A stretch of DNA of 64,000 nucleotides from JAVZJR01 sp037447235 (GTDB lineage: Archaea > Micrarchaeota > Micrarchaeia > Anstonellales > Bilamarchaeaceae), in the NCBI GenBank assembly GCA_037447235.1, contig JBBIHC010000004.1:21435-85434 (forward strand). Direction: 5' to 3'. Made by a program: the position numbers and the translations under genes. Of the stretch, positions 15,404 to 24,885 are shown in pieces (position 1 is the stretch's first letter; every line of letters begins with the position of its first letter). The notes below the pieces were generated by a model. The model saw only the letters and a program-made list of their open reading frames with translations, did no database searches and was not told where the DNA came from.

Positions 15404-18400
15404 CTAACTGACCAGCTTGTTTGTTTTTGCCATCTCCTTTCCTTCTTCCAGCCCCTCCAATTTCACTGCAACGACCTTTGAGGCATTGTCCACCTTTGTC
15501 ACACCGTAGACTATGTCGGAGTTGGCTATGACCGTGTCGTTGTGCGACACCACGATGAACTGGCTGTCCTTGCTCATCTGTTTTATCAGTTGCACCATCC
15601 TTTTGCTGTTTTCCTTGTCAAGTGCGGCGTCCACCTCATCAAGGATGTAGAAGGGCGCAGGCTTGAAGAACTGCAGTGCGAATATGAACATCAATGAAAC
15701 GATAGATATTTCGCCTCCAGAAAGCGCATCCAGCGGATACTCGTGGTTTCCGTGCCTTATCTTTATGTACAGGCCGCTTTCAAAAGGTTCGTTGGGCTTG
15801 TCAAGAAGAAGATAGCCCTGGCCTATGTTTATGTAGGAAAACATTTTCTTGAAATTGTCGCTTACCCGGTTGAACGCCTCAAAAAACGCGTCTTTCTTGC
15901 GCTCTTCTATCTCGTCAATCATCTTCATTATGGCATTCCTTTCCTCGCTCAATTTGTCTATTTTCTGTTTTACCTCGTTTATCTCAGCCTCTTTTTTGGC
16001 GTAGGTTTCTATCGCGGCGAGGTTGACATTTGCCCCTATTTCGTTAAGCGCCTGCTCGGCTTCGGCCACCATTTCTATTAGCCTTTGCTTCGGCTGGTCG
16101 TCAAGCGTTTTGGCGCCGGCATATTTTTGAATTTCGGCTTCCAGGTCCCCGACACGCGTGGCAGTAGCCGCTTTTTTTACTTCGAGTTGTGCCGCCTCTT
16201 TCTCCACAGCAGCCATTTCCCTTCTCAATATGTCGTTTTCTCCGCCCTTTTCCTGAAGCTTTTCCTCGCATTCTTTTATTCGTTCGAACAATTGCTCTAT
16301 CTGTTTTCCCTTTGCCCTCATTTGTTCCTCTTCTTCTGCAAGCTGCCGTTTCTTTTGCTCTGTTTCAGATACCGCGTTCTTTACTTCATTTTCGATGGCA
16401 ACCGCGTTATGGGCCAGCTCTTCCAGTTTTTTTGTTTTCTCATAGAGCGACCCCTCAATGATGCTCCGCTCTTTTTTCTTTCCTTCCAAGGTGGCGCGAA
16501 GGGTGGAGATCGTCTCGGCAAGCTCCCTTGTTTTCTTGTTGATCTCCTCGTTTTTTTCTCTTTCCTCTTTTTCAGCGTTTTCAATGGCATCCGCCACCTT
16601 CCCGACTTCAGCGCCAAGTTCCGCGATTTTATTCTGTATGTCCCTTATGAGCGCTTCCGCTTCCGCGATACCCCGCTTTATGTCCCCCGCTTCCTTTTCT
16701 ATTCTTTCCTTCTTTTCCCTGGTGCGGTTCATCTCTTCCATTCGCTGTTTTATGCCCGCCTGGATGGTTTTTGCTTCTATCTCGATTCTTGACTTTCTTG
16801 CACGGAGTTCGGCTTCCTGTTCCCTTATGCCGTACAATTGTTTCATAAGGTCCTCTTTCTCTTTCTTGGCTGCGGCAAAAGCGTCTTCGAGTTTTTTCAG
16901 CTGGTTTTGGGCGAGTATCCCTGTTTCGGCGAATCCGCCGGAAATCGTTCCAGCCATCTCGTATATGTCGCCATCATATGTCACCATCCTGAATCTTCCG
17001 ATGCCTGCTTTCCTGGCGTCATCGTGATTTTTGAGCAAAAGAGTGTCGCCGAAAACATATTCCATCGCTTTTCTTAATTCCTGCCTGAATGATATTTTTG
17101 TTATGATGCGCTCAAATCCCGGAACACTTGCCGGCTCGCCCGACCTTATGCTGTCAAGAGGTATGAATGTGGCCCTGCCCGACTTCTCCTTCTTCAGTTT
17201 TTCTATGATCTTAACAGCCCTGTCTGCGGTATCAACGACCACATAGAGCAGCCGTCCGCCGGCCGCAGCCTCCACTGCGCGGGTCAGGGAGGAATCAAAT
17301 TGTATCAGGTCGGCCACCGTCCCGTAGACCCCCCTTTCCTTTTGCTTTATCTCGTCTATGTACCTGAGGGCAGGATTCATAAGCTGCGGGCTTGCGCGTG
17401 CCCGGTATATTGAGGACTTTTCCTTGAGTTCAAGCATTTCCTTTTCCAGCTCGCCTATCCTCTTGTTTATCTCCTTTGTGTTCTGGAACAGCTCTTCAAG
17501 CTGGCGGCTTATTTCTTCCGCTTCTGCCGTCATTTCTTCTATGTTTCCTTCTCCACTTCCATGAATTTCGCCTGCAGCCAGCTCAGCCGCCTGTTTTTCA
17601 AGCATTTCGAGCTGCGCCTTTTTCGCTTTTGTTTCGGCACCTATCGCGGCGTTTCTTTCCCTAAGAGCCTGCAGTTCTTTTTCCAGTTCATCTTTTTTTG
17701 CCTTCATTTTGTCGATAGCGCCTGAGTCCCGTGTTTCGCCTGGTTTTGCATTTTTGGCGGCTTCAGCCAGCTCTTTTTCAATTTTATTTATCTCGTTTCC
17801 CAGATTTTCAACCAGCTTTCCTTCCCTTGCCAATTGCGTTTCTATGTCCTTTTTTTCTTTTGTTATTCTGCCAAGCGTTTCCCTCTTCTCCCGTATTATC
17901 TCTTCAAGGGCATTTATCCGCGCTTTAAGCCCCTCGATTTTCCTTATTTCTTCGGAAGTTCTCTGCTTTTTTTGCAGTTCCAGGGTTATTTCGGACTTCT
18001 CTTTTTTGATTTTTTCCGTTTCTGCGCTGTTTTTTTCCGTTTCCTGCCGGAGCTTTTCCAGTTTTTCCTCATTTTCCCTGCGCCGCGTTTCGTACCTTTC
18101 AAGCTCCTTCCTGCTTTTTTCCAGTTCTATTTTTATCAGTGTTGCTCTTGCGCTGTCAAGGTTTTCCTTTGATTGTTTGTACCTTACCGCAATGTCTCGT
18201 TCCTTTCCAAGTTCATTCAGGAACGCCATTCTTTCCCCAAGCACTATGTTTGCCTCGTTTATTCTGCCATCAACCGTTTCAAGTTCGGAAAGGGCTTCCT
18301 TCTTTTTTTGTTCGAAGTCAGATATCCCGGCCACCGCGTCAACTATCTGCCTTCTCTCCTTTCCGCTTATGTTCGCTATTCGCTGCACTTCCCCCTGCGC

Positions 18401-18781
18401 GATTATGTTCCGGCCGGAAGCGTCAAGGTTGTACTTTTTCAGCACCTCGAGGATGGACGAGCGCGTCGTCCTTTTGCCGTTCAGTCGGTAGATTATCTTC
18501 CCGTCGTCCCTTATCGCCCTCTTTATTTCGTACTTTTCATCGCCGTCAAACTTTATCCAGACCTCGGCAGTCCTGGAATTCACGTGAATCAGGTCCTTTA
18601 CCTTTTTTGCGCGAAGCGATTTTAGCGAGGTTTCCCCCAGCGCAAAAACTATGGAGTCGGTTATGTTGCTCTTGCCGGCTCCGTTGGGCCCTGCCAGGCA
18701 TACGACTCCAGGGGGCAACTCAATATTCAGGTTTTTGAATGACTTGAAGTTCCGCAATTTAAGATGGGAGATTCTTATCAT
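15404..18781 (-). CDS. smc: Chromosome segregation ATPase SMC
   Basis: Condensin-type SMC of about 1125 residues. The N-terminal head has Walker A GPNGAGKSN (residues 31-39); two long Glu/Lys-rich coiled coils flank a hinge at roughly 480-620 (GVYGTVADLI to AGTISGG); the C-terminal head has the LSGGE signature and the Walker B ILDEVDAALD. The ATG at 18781 with GAAAGGCG upstream is preferred to 18814. ScpA and ScpB are not in the window. The short archaeal pilin gene diverges from its promoter. Confidence 0.97.
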   Translation of the reverse strand: MIRISHLKLRNFKSFKNLNIELPPGVVCLAGPNGAGKSNITDSIVFALGETSLKSLRAKKVKDLIHVNSRTAEVWIKFDGDEKYEIKRAIRDDGKIIYRLNGKRTTRSSILEVLKKYNLDASGRNIIAQGEVQRIANISGKERRQIVDAVAGISDFEQKKKEALSELETVDGRINEANIVLGERMAFLNELGKERDIAVRYKQSKENLDSARATLIKIELEKSRKELERYETRRRENEEKLEKLRQETEKNSAETEKIKKEKSEITLELQKKQRTSEEIRKIEGLKARINALEEIIREKRETLGRITKEKKDIETQLAREGKLVENLGNEINKIEKELAEAAKNAKPGETRDSGAIDKMKAKKDELEKELQALRERNAAIGAETKAKKAQLEMLEKQAAELAAGEIHGSGEGNIEEMTAEAEEISRQLEELFQNTKEINKRIGELEKEMLELKEKSSIYRARASPQLMNPALRYIDEIKQKERGVYGTVADLIQFDSSLTRAVEAAAGGRLLYVVVDTADRAVKIIEKLKKEKSGRATFIPLDSIRSGEPASVPGFERIITKISFRQELRKAMEYVFGDTLLLKNHDDARKAGIGRFRMVTYDGDIYEMAGTISGGFAETGILAQNQLKKLEDAFAAAKKEKEDLMKQLYGIREQEAELRARKSRIEIEAKTIQAGIKQRMEEMNRTREKKERIEKEAGDIKRGIAEAEALIRDIQNKIAELGAEVGKVADAIENAEKEEREKNEEINKKTRELAETISTLRATLEGKKKERSIIEGSLYEKTKKLEELAHNAVAIENEVKNAVSETEQKKRQLAEEEEQMRAKGKQIEQLFERIKECEEKLQEKGGENDILRREMAAVEKEAAQLEVKKAATATRVGDLEAEIQKYAGAKTLDDQPKQRLIEMVAEAEQALNEIGANVNLAAIETYAKKEAEINEVKQKIDKLSEERNAIMKMIDEIEERKKDAFFEAFNRVSDNFKKMFSYINIGQGYLLLDKPNEPFESGLYIKIRHGNHEYPLDALSGGEISIVSLMFIFALQFFKPAPFYILDEVDAALDKENSKRMVQLIKQMSKDSQFIVVSHNDTVIANSDIVYGVTKVDNASKVVAVKLEGLEEGKEMAKTNKLVS

Positions 18782-18867
18782 CGCCTTTCTTTCTCTAATT
18801 AATATTAAAAACATATCTCATTTATTATATCAATTAACGTCATTTGCGTAAATTAGGGTGGTGTTGT

Positions 18868-19104
18868 ATGAAAGGGCAACTTTCTGCTGAAATGCTGATT
18901 TTGATTACAGTAATCCTGGCCATAGTGGCGATTGCGGCCTACCAGCTTTTGAACCAGGCAAGGGCCGCCGCCAGCAGCATAAACCAGACTGCCGGCACAA
19001 TTATGGGCCAGACCCAGGTTTGCCAGTCCGACGCCGATTGCGCATCCCTGAATTGCCCGTCCGGCACGCCGAAATGCAACCTTGGCGTGTGCGAGTGCGT
19101 TTAG
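18868..19104 (+). CDS. Class III signal-peptide pilin-like protein, Cys-rich tail
   Basis: Very short basic leader (MKG) followed by QLSAEMLIL, the QxSxE class III signature cut by archaeal prepilin peptidases just before the Gln, then the hydrophobic helix that packs pilin filaments. After about 50 residues the tail has six Cys (CQSDADCASLNC and CNLGVCEC spacing), probably disulfide-bonded on the surface. The ATG at 18868 follows GGTGGTG and is preferred over 18844. 78 residues. Confidence 0.8.
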   Translation: MKGQLSAEMLILITVILAIVAIAAYQLLNQARAAASSINQTAGTIMGQTQVCQSDADCASLNCPSGTPKCNLGVCECV

Positions 19105-19140
19105 CGGTATTTTTTAATTTATCCGCTTTATTATTTTTTT

Positions 19141-20049
19141 ATGTACGATGTTGTAATAATAGGCGGGGGCCCAGCCGGCTTGTCCGCAGCCATGTATGCC
19201 GGCAGGCTTAAGATGAAGACGCTGGTCCTTGCAGGTCTTAGGGGCGGGACTGTTGTCAACACCAACGAGATAACCAACTGGCCCGGGATAAAGTCGATTG
19301 AGGGAGTCAAACTTGCGAAGCAGCTTGAGGAGCACGCAAAGGAGTACGGAGTTGACATAAAAGACACGGAGGCAACAGCCATAAAAAAGGGCGGAAAGGC
19401 CTTTGCTGTCACTACTGCTTCTGAAGAGAATTATGAGGGGAAGTCCATCATAATCGCGACAGGGACCGAAGTCAGGAAGCTCGGGATAAAAGGGGAAAGC
19501 GAATACGAGAATCGCGGCGTTCATTACTGCGCTTTGTGCGACGGCTTTTTTTACAGCAACAAAACAGTCGCGGTGGTTGGTGGGAGCGATTCTGCGGTAA
19601 AGGAAGCCCTTGTGCTTACGCAGTGGGCAAAGAAGGTTTATGTAATATACCGAAGGGAAAAGCTGAGGGCAGAGCCGATAAACCTTGAAAGGTTGAATTC
19701 AAATCAGAAGATAGAAGTGCTGACAAACACCAATATCACAGAGATCGCCGGAGACGAAAACGGCGTTAAGTGTGTGCTCCTGGACAGGGAGTATAAAGGA
19801 AGCAGTCGCCTTGAGCTTGATGGCCTTTTTGTTGAAATCGGCCGCGTTCCGAACTCACTTCTTGCAAAGAGCCTTGGCATCACGCTGAATGACGCTGGCG
19901 AGATTATAACAGACAAGAAAGCCCGGACAAGCGTTGATGGCGTCTTTGCCGCAGGCGATGTAACCGATTCGCCATTCAAGCAGGCGATAACTGCAGCCGC
20001 AGAAGGCGTAATGGCCGCATACAGCGCCTATAACTACACTAGAGATTGA
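19141..20049 (+). CDS. trxB: Thioredoxin reductase
   Basis: FAD/NADPH flavoenzyme reducing thioredoxin-like proteins. FAD motif GGGPAGLSAAMYA at the N-terminus, redox site CALCDG (about residues 135-140), NADPH motif VVGGSDSA and the late FAAGDVTD FAD segment. 302 residues, typical low-molecular-weight class. Likely partners in the window are the PDO at 9.1 kb and the thioredoxin-like protein at 44.1 kb. A TATA-like AT-rich stretch lies about 20 bases upstream. Confidence 0.95.
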   Translation: MYDVVIIGGGPAGLSAAMYAGRLKMKTLVLAGLRGGTVVNTNEITNWPGIKSIEGVKLAKQLEEHAKEYGVDIKDTEATAIKKGGKAFAVTTASEENYEGKSIIIATGTEVRKLGIKGESEYENRGVHYCALCDGFFYSNKTVAVVGGSDSAVKEALVLTQWAKKVYVIYRREKLRAEPINLERLNSNQKIEVLTNTNITEIAGDENGVKCVLLDREYKGSSRLELDGLFVEIGRVPNSLLAKSLGITLNDAGEIITDKKARTSVDGVFAAGDVTDSPFKQAITAAAEGVMAAYSAYNYTRD

Positions 20050-20061
20050 TATTTGACAGGC

Positions 20062-20760
20062 TTACAGGAATTTTGCCAGCTCTTCGAGCGTCTTTTTTAT
20101 GTCGTTTGATTCGTAAACAGCCCGGCCGACTATTGCGTGCCAGCGCCCGCCGGCGGCTTTTGCCGCTTCCGTGATCGAGCCGCCCTGGGCTATGAAGCCG
20201 GGCGCATAAAAAACAGGCTGTTCCGCTCCTGCAGTTTCAACAAGCGCCTTTATTTTCTTCATCTCTTCCGGCTTGTTGCCCGGCACAACAAAGTCGTTTA
20301 TGCCCATCTTTGCCGCGAGGCTGTAGATTGAATATATCTTATCATCGTCCAAAAAGCCGCCCTCGCTTTTTCTGTAGGCTTTGTGCGTCATCAGTCCGCC
20401 CACGATGACCCCCAACTTCGCATCCCTGCACGACTCTATCCAAGTTTTCTCTGTTTCAGGCCCTGCCTGCGGGAACAAAATAACAGCGTCAATTCCCGAA
20501 GACGCGCAGGCATCGGCGAACATTTTTCCGGTCTCGGGAATATCAGTCGCCGCTTTTTGATGATCATATACAAGCGGTTTGTCGGTATATCTGCGCGCGA
20601 TTTTCACTACCTGTGGCAGGCCGTATCTTAACGCGAGATAAAACCCTATTTTGTAAGAGCTCACGGCCTCCAAATCCGCCGTTTTTTTCACTATCTCATC
20701 AAATCTTTTTGCGTCAACATCGCACGCCACCATTATGCTTCTGTCTTTTTTTATTATCAT
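20062..20760 (-). CDS. pyrF: Orotidine-5'-phosphate decarboxylase
   Basis: Last step of UMP synthesis. TIM-barrel signature: MVACDVDA at the first strand, the catalytic Lys/Asp array in YDHQKAATDIP (about residues 64-74), then the phosphate-binding VPGNKPEE, YAPGFIAQGG and HAIVGRAVY. 232 residues. The start ATG overlaps the pyrE stop (ATGA), so the two are translationally coupled. Confidence 0.94.
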   Translation of the reverse strand: MIIKKDRSIMVACDVDAKRFDEIVKKTADLEAVSSYKIGFYLALRYGLPQVVKIARRYTDKPLVYDHQKAATDIPETGKMFADACASSGIDAVILFPQAGPETEKTWIESCRDAKLGVIVGGLMTHKAYRKSEGGFLDDDKIYSIYSLAAKMGINDFVVPGNKPEEMKKIKALVETAGAEQPVFYAPGFIAQGGSITEAAKAAGGRWHAIVGRAVYESNDIKKTLEELAKFL

Positions 20761-21437
20761 AGGATTACTTCCGTTGTACCGTACTGCCTGAAATACTCCA
20801 CGACCCTGTTTTTTATGTGGGGCGAGGGGTTTTTCTTCTTTGCCGCGAGCGGCAAAATCTCTGTGGCATCGCTCATCGCGTAATACCCGACTCCTTTTTC
20901 GCGCATTACATCTTCAACCGTTTTTCCGTCATCCCGCCTTTCCATCCTGTTGGTCAGGCCTATCGCCGCCACAACATTAACGCCGGCTTCCTTCAATCTT
21001 TTCACCGTCTCGATCAGCGAACCCCCGGTCGTCGTCACATCCTCTATCACTACCGTTGCACCTTTGGGCATTCCGAGAAAATACCTGTCCTTGGGCTCGC
21101 CATGCTCTTTCGGTTTTCCCCTTCCCATCGCAAGCGCGTATCTGCCCTTGCCAAAATCCTTTTTTTGTTTCGCGTACCTGTATTGCGTAAGGATGCCTAT
21201 CTTTGTCGCGCCTTCCGGGACGCCAAAAAAGGTTTCAGCCTTGAGGCCGATCGATTCCGCAAAGCTTATTATGTAATCAGACAATTGCTCGCTGAGGAAG
21301 GCATCTTCGGTCACCGTCCGCCAGTTGGCATACCAATGGGACAGCCTGCCGGATTTGAGCTTGACCGGCTGGTCAAAAAATCCCACCACATTATTTTCAA
21401 TTATGAAATTCAAAAAAGATTGTTTATTGAACTCCAT
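20757..21437 (-). CDS. pyrE: Orotate phosphoribosyltransferase
   Basis: Adds PRPP-derived ribose phosphate to orotate. The PRPP-binding motif VVIEDVTTTGGS lies near residues 130-141, with the flexible catalytic loop before it and an N-terminal KSGRLSHWYANWR substrate region. 226 residues. First gene of a two-gene operon with pyrF; the UMP pathway upstream of orotate is not in this window. Confidence 0.92.
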   Translation of the reverse strand: MEFNKQSFLNFIIENNVVGFFDQPVKLKSGRLSHWYANWRTVTEDAFLSEQLSDYIISFAESIGLKAETFFGVPEGATKIGILTQYRYAKQKKDFGKGRYALAMGRGKPKEHGEPKDRYFLGMPKGATVVIEDVTTTGGSLIETVKRLKEAGVNVVAAIGLTNRMERRDDGKTVEDVMREKGVGYYAMSDATEILPLAAKKKNPSPHIKNRVVEYFRQYGTTEVIL

Positions 21438-21462
21438 CCTATCACTATTTTGTCAACAGTGT

Positions 21463-23091
21463 CTATTTTTTTATGAGCTTTGCGTACACGAGCCAGATAG
21501 CGAGCAGCAGTATTACAACACCGCCTGCTATATAAAGCGGGTTTATCTCCCGAGATTGCACATTTAGGGTTATCGTCTTGTCATTATAGCCCATTTTCTT
21601 TATGGTTATCGTATGGCTTCCCCCAGCCAATGTCCACGTTGTCTTCTTGCTATCGGAGTACTCTTTGCCGTCAATAATAAGGGTAAAGCGCTCTACCGGC
21701 GAGCCGTCAGATTTGCTGTTTATGTAAATGTCAAACGGCTCGTTTTCAAATGGCGCGCTTGGTATTGATATTATAAAATCATCAAGGGGAATGCCAGAAT
21801 CCCTTACGAAAGTTACCGTAGTGTATGTGCCTTCTTCAGAGCCAGCCACATCTTCCACCCTGCAACTTATCGCATTGAGGCCTTCCTGAAGCTCAACCTG
21901 GGGGTTGAGGTAGTATTCCCAGGTTCCATCTGCTTTGGATGTTGTTTCCCGCCACCCTTGGTCGTTTATTGATATGAATACCTGCTGCTGGCCGGTTGAG
22001 GATACCGATTTTCCCTTCACCTGCACTTCCTTGTGCCCCACGAGTTCACCATCCACGGGGGCATCTATGGAACATCCGCGGCTTGTGGAATATATGTAGA
22101 CGTATTTGTCATTTGAGGCGAACATAAGCCTGTTTTGGTGGAAAAACGGCTGTCCGGCGATTTTCCCCAGCAGCGGCGTTTTCCAGACGAGCTCGCCGCT
22201 CGAGTCGTCAATTGCGTATACGCGCCCGTCACTTGCGCTTATGAAAATAACCTTCTTGTCGCCCAAAACGCCCTCAATCGGTTTTGAAACCGGGGCGAGA
22301 TGAAGTTTTGCTTTCCACTCCAGCTCGCCGTTGCCATATATCTTGTAGACATAGGTGTCATCGCTTCCAAAATAAACATTACCGGAAGAAACGAATGGGG
22401 ACGTCCTTACCCAACCGCCAGTGTCAAATTCAAACAGCGTAGAACCGTCAGACCTTAAGGCATGCAATTTATTGTCCAGGGCGCCGAAATATATTACGTC
22501 TCCGCTTATTTCGGGCGTTGACATCCATAATTTCGCTTCCAGTTGCCTGCTCCACGCCAATTTTTCATTCATGTTTATTTTTACAATGCTGTTTTCGGCA
22601 GTAATTATGACTGCTTGCTCGTCAACCGCAGGCTTTCCGTAAGTGTTGTTTATCGCATAGAACAATGAAGCGGTGTTCTCGCCTATTTTGTACACGCCCG
22701 CATTTGTAGTGGCAAAAACGTTTCTTGAATTCTTCCCCAAGCCGTAAAACGATGTTGGGGCAAGCGTCGCGTTGACCTTGGTGAGGTTTATCGTCCAGAC
22801 GATCTTGCCGTTTTTGTCGATTGCGCTTACGCTGCCGTCTCTTGTGAGCGCGATTATCTTTCCCCCGAATTCAATTATGTCGACCGCCTGGCCGGTATTT
22901 GTTTTCCAAACATAGCTGCCGCTTGCCGGGTTGATTGCGTAGATGTTGCCGTCTGCCGAAGCGATTACAAATGCATCCTGGAACAAAATCGGTCGTGTTG
23001 TCGGTTCCCCCCTGATGTCCACCTGCCAGAGAAGCGATGAAAAAGAAAGGGAAACGGCCAGCAATATTGCGAGAATCTGGGCGGCTTTCAT
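21463..23091 (-). CDS. Surface PQQ-like beta-propeller protein with C-terminal anchor
   Basis: About 542 residues. A signal sequence is followed by repeated propeller blades (DGNIYAINPASGSYVWK, DGSVSAIDKNGKIVW, DGRVYAIDDSSGELVWK), whose A-x-D/N-x-x-x-G-x-x-x-W pattern is the PQQ/YxWTD repeat. After about residue 345 come Ig-like and PEGA-like beta domains, then a C-terminal membrane helix and a Lys-rich end. Probably a cell-surface binding protein. The start at 23091 overlaps the L11 gene end, so it may share the L11 transcript. Confidence 0.82.
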   Translation of the reverse strand: MKAAQILAILLAVSLSFSSLLWQVDIRGEPTTRPILFQDAFVIASADGNIYAINPASGSYVWKTNTGQAVDIIEFGGKIIALTRDGSVSAIDKNGKIVWTINLTKVNATLAPTSFYGLGKNSRNVFATTNAGVYKIGENTASLFYAINNTYGKPAVDEQAVIITAENSIVKINMNEKLAWSRQLEAKLWMSTPEISGDVIYFGALDNKLHALRSDGSTLFEFDTGGWVRTSPFVSSGNVYFGSDDTYVYKIYGNGELEWKAKLHLAPVSKPIEGVLGDKKVIFISASDGRVYAIDDSSGELVWKTPLLGKIAGQPFFHQNRLMFASNDKYVYIYSTSRGCSIDAPVDGELVGHKEVQVKGKSVSSTGQQQVFISINDQGWRETTSKADGTWEYYLNPQVELQEGLNAISCRVEDVAGSEEGTYTTVTFVRDSGIPLDDFIISIPSAPFENEPFDIYINSKSDGSPVERFTLIIDGKEYSDSKKTTWTLAGGSHTITIKKMGYNDKTITLNVQSREINPLYIAGGVVILLLAIWLVYAKLIKK

Positions 23092-23095
23092 CTGC

Positions 23096-23569
23096 TCAAC
23101 CCGCAAAAAGCGAATCGTGCTTTCCGGCGTCTATTTCCTTTATGATATCTTTGGCGTTTTTGCCGTCTATCGTTATGCCGATGCTGGTACAGGAGCCACA
23201 TACTTCCTTGGTTACTCTTTTCAGGTCCCTCCCGAGCGAGTTTGTTTTTGATTTTGCCATCTTTACTACTTCTGCAAGCGAAACATTTCCTGCCGCTGCC
23301 TCGCGGTTTCCGGCCCCTTTGGCTATTCCAGCGGCTTTCTTGAGCAGCTCGGCGGTCGGCGGAGTGCCCACCTCCACACGGAATTCCTTTGTTTCGGTGT
23401 TAACTACCACTTTTACCGGCACCTTCATATTTGAAAAGGCCCGTGTTGCTTCGTTTATTTTTGCGATTACCTGCCCTGTGTTTATGCCCAGCGGGCCGAG
23501 TGCAGGCCCCAACGGCGGTCCCGCAGTTGCCTTCCCCCCATCAACTATTGCGCTGATTACCTTTTCCAT
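23096..23569 (-). CDS. rpl11: 50S ribosomal protein L11
   Basis: GTPase-associated-centre protein of the large subunit. The N-terminal GPPLGPALGPLGIN motif and the RNA-binding C-terminal domain with GSCTSIGITIDGK are present. 157 residues. GAGAGGGATTAA precedes the ATG. Usually clustered with L1 and L10 in archaea; here it stands alone, followed only by the propeller protein. Confidence 0.97.
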   Translation of the reverse strand: MEKVISAIVDGGKATAGPPLGPALGPLGINTGQVIAKINEATRAFSNMKVPVKVVVNTETKEFRVEVGTPPTAELLKKAAGIAKGAGNREAAAGNVSLAEVVKMAKSKTNSLGRDLKRVTKEVCGSCTSIGITIDGKNAKDIIKEIDAGKHDSLFAG

Positions 23570-23715
23570 TTAATCCCTCTCTAAAGAATCCTTCTTCATA
23601 AATATCAAATGATTAGTTTTTAAAGATTGATTATTTCAAAGCGCTTGTTCCCTTATTTCCGGATATTGCCGTAAAACCGGTTTAGCCAAGCTTTAAAAAT
23701 ATTTTTATCCATTTA

Positions 23716-23734
23716 TTATAACGATTAGTTATAA
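23716..23734. promoter_or_regulatory. Palindrome in the promoter of the 23.75 kb lipoprotein
   Basis: TTATAAC GATTA GTTATAA, a perfect 7-bp inverted repeat between an AT-rich TATA-like tract and the GAGGTGAA ribosome binding site. It could be an operator or simply AT-rich promoter sequence. Confidence 0.35.
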
Positions 23735-23751
23735 TGTGCGAGGTGAATTAA

Positions 23752-24870
23752 ATGAAAAAACTGGAATATGGCAAAAAAGAGGCAAAGAAAGAAAACTGCC
23801 TTTCGGGGCAGAAGCAATTTAGGCATACAAAACTCGCTGCTGTTTTGACATCTGTTTTGTCTTTGATTCCATTTGGATGCAGCAAGGATATGGTTGCCAG
23901 AGATTTGGACAATGTCTTATGCAGCGATGAAGCGATAAGCATTGCGAAGCGAAACAATGAAGCAACGCTCGACATAAATCAGGGCGTCGTCTTCCCGAAT
24001 GGCTATAAAATGGCGCTTGCTGATGTTGAAGGCGTGACGCAAACTGCCTTTTTTGTGCTTAAGGAGCCGAATGGCACCGCAATATACAATCTTGACATGA
24101 AGGAAGGGATTGACTATACGATCGAGTTTCCTGCGGTAAGCGAAACCATTCCTGAAGCGCGCTACAAGGTAGCTGCCTGCTCGGTCCGCTCGGGCGATGC
24201 GTCAAATGAAATTTCAGTTACGGTAAGAGCCAACACCGTCCTGAAACTTGAAGAACAGCAATGCACGCCAAACCTTGCGCCTACTGATTGTACCGCGGTG
24301 GAGCCGGTTGCGAGGACGGTAATGACAAAAGACAAGCCGTTGAAGGTCGAAAACGTCATGCTTTATTTTGAAGGCACGCTGGAGGAGGACGGAAAAAAGA
24401 CGGCAGTCTTCCATTTTGAAGATTCCTGCGGGAAGATCCTGTTAAGGAGCAAGATACCGGAAGGCCATACCGTGACTTTCTTTATGTCGGGGGTATCATA
24501 CGAAGTGGATTTGTTTGTGCTCTACTCGTCAGCAGACGGGGTTGAATGGGCGGATGTAAAAGTTGAAGTCGGATGCCCGAGCGGCTGTCCGGTTGCATCA
24601 ATGACAATGAATGTCGGCGAATCAGTAATTCTCGAGGACGCCAACCTGACACTTCGTCTGGACGATGTCGAGCTCCAAAACGACGTAAAGAAGGCGTTGC
24701 TCTCCATTCTTGACGAATCAGGCAGTACTTTGGACAGGCTCGCTTTGGCTGAAGGCGAAACCGAGATCACCAGCGCAGGTTACAGGATAAACGTTTCAGA
24801 GGTAAGCATCGGCTACACTTTTAATGCGAAATGGGCGCGCATTTCAGTTTCGCAGATCGATTGCGAATAG
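23752..24870 (+). CDS. Predicted secreted lipoprotein, unknown function
   Basis: 372 residues. A long basic N-terminus leads to a hydrophobic stretch ending in SLIPFGC, a lipobox-like site, then beta-rich repeats. Two or three similar units of about 90 residues seem present (LDINQGVVFPNGYKMALADV, LKVENVMLYFEGTLEEDGKK, VILEDANLTLRLDDVELQ), each with a Cys pair. No family recognised. GAGGTGAA precedes the ATG. Stands alone between L11 and nth. Confidence 0.6.
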   Translation: MKKLEYGKKEAKKENCLSGQKQFRHTKLAAVLTSVLSLIPFGCSKDMVARDLDNVLCSDEAISIAKRNNEATLDINQGVVFPNGYKMALADVEGVTQTAFFVLKEPNGTAIYNLDMKEGIDYTIEFPAVSETIPEARYKVAACSVRSGDASNEISVTVRANTVLKLEEQQCTPNLAPTDCTAVEPVARTVMTKDKPLKVENVMLYFEGTLEEDGKKTAVFHFEDSCGKILLRSKIPEGHTVTFFMSGVSYEVDLFVLYSSADGVEWADVKVEVGCPSGCPVASMTMNVGESVILEDANLTLRLDDVELQNDVKKALLSILDESGSTLDRLALAEGETEITSAGYRINVSEVSIGYTFNAKWARISVSQIDCE

Positions 24871-24885
24871 TCCTTTTTTGTTTTT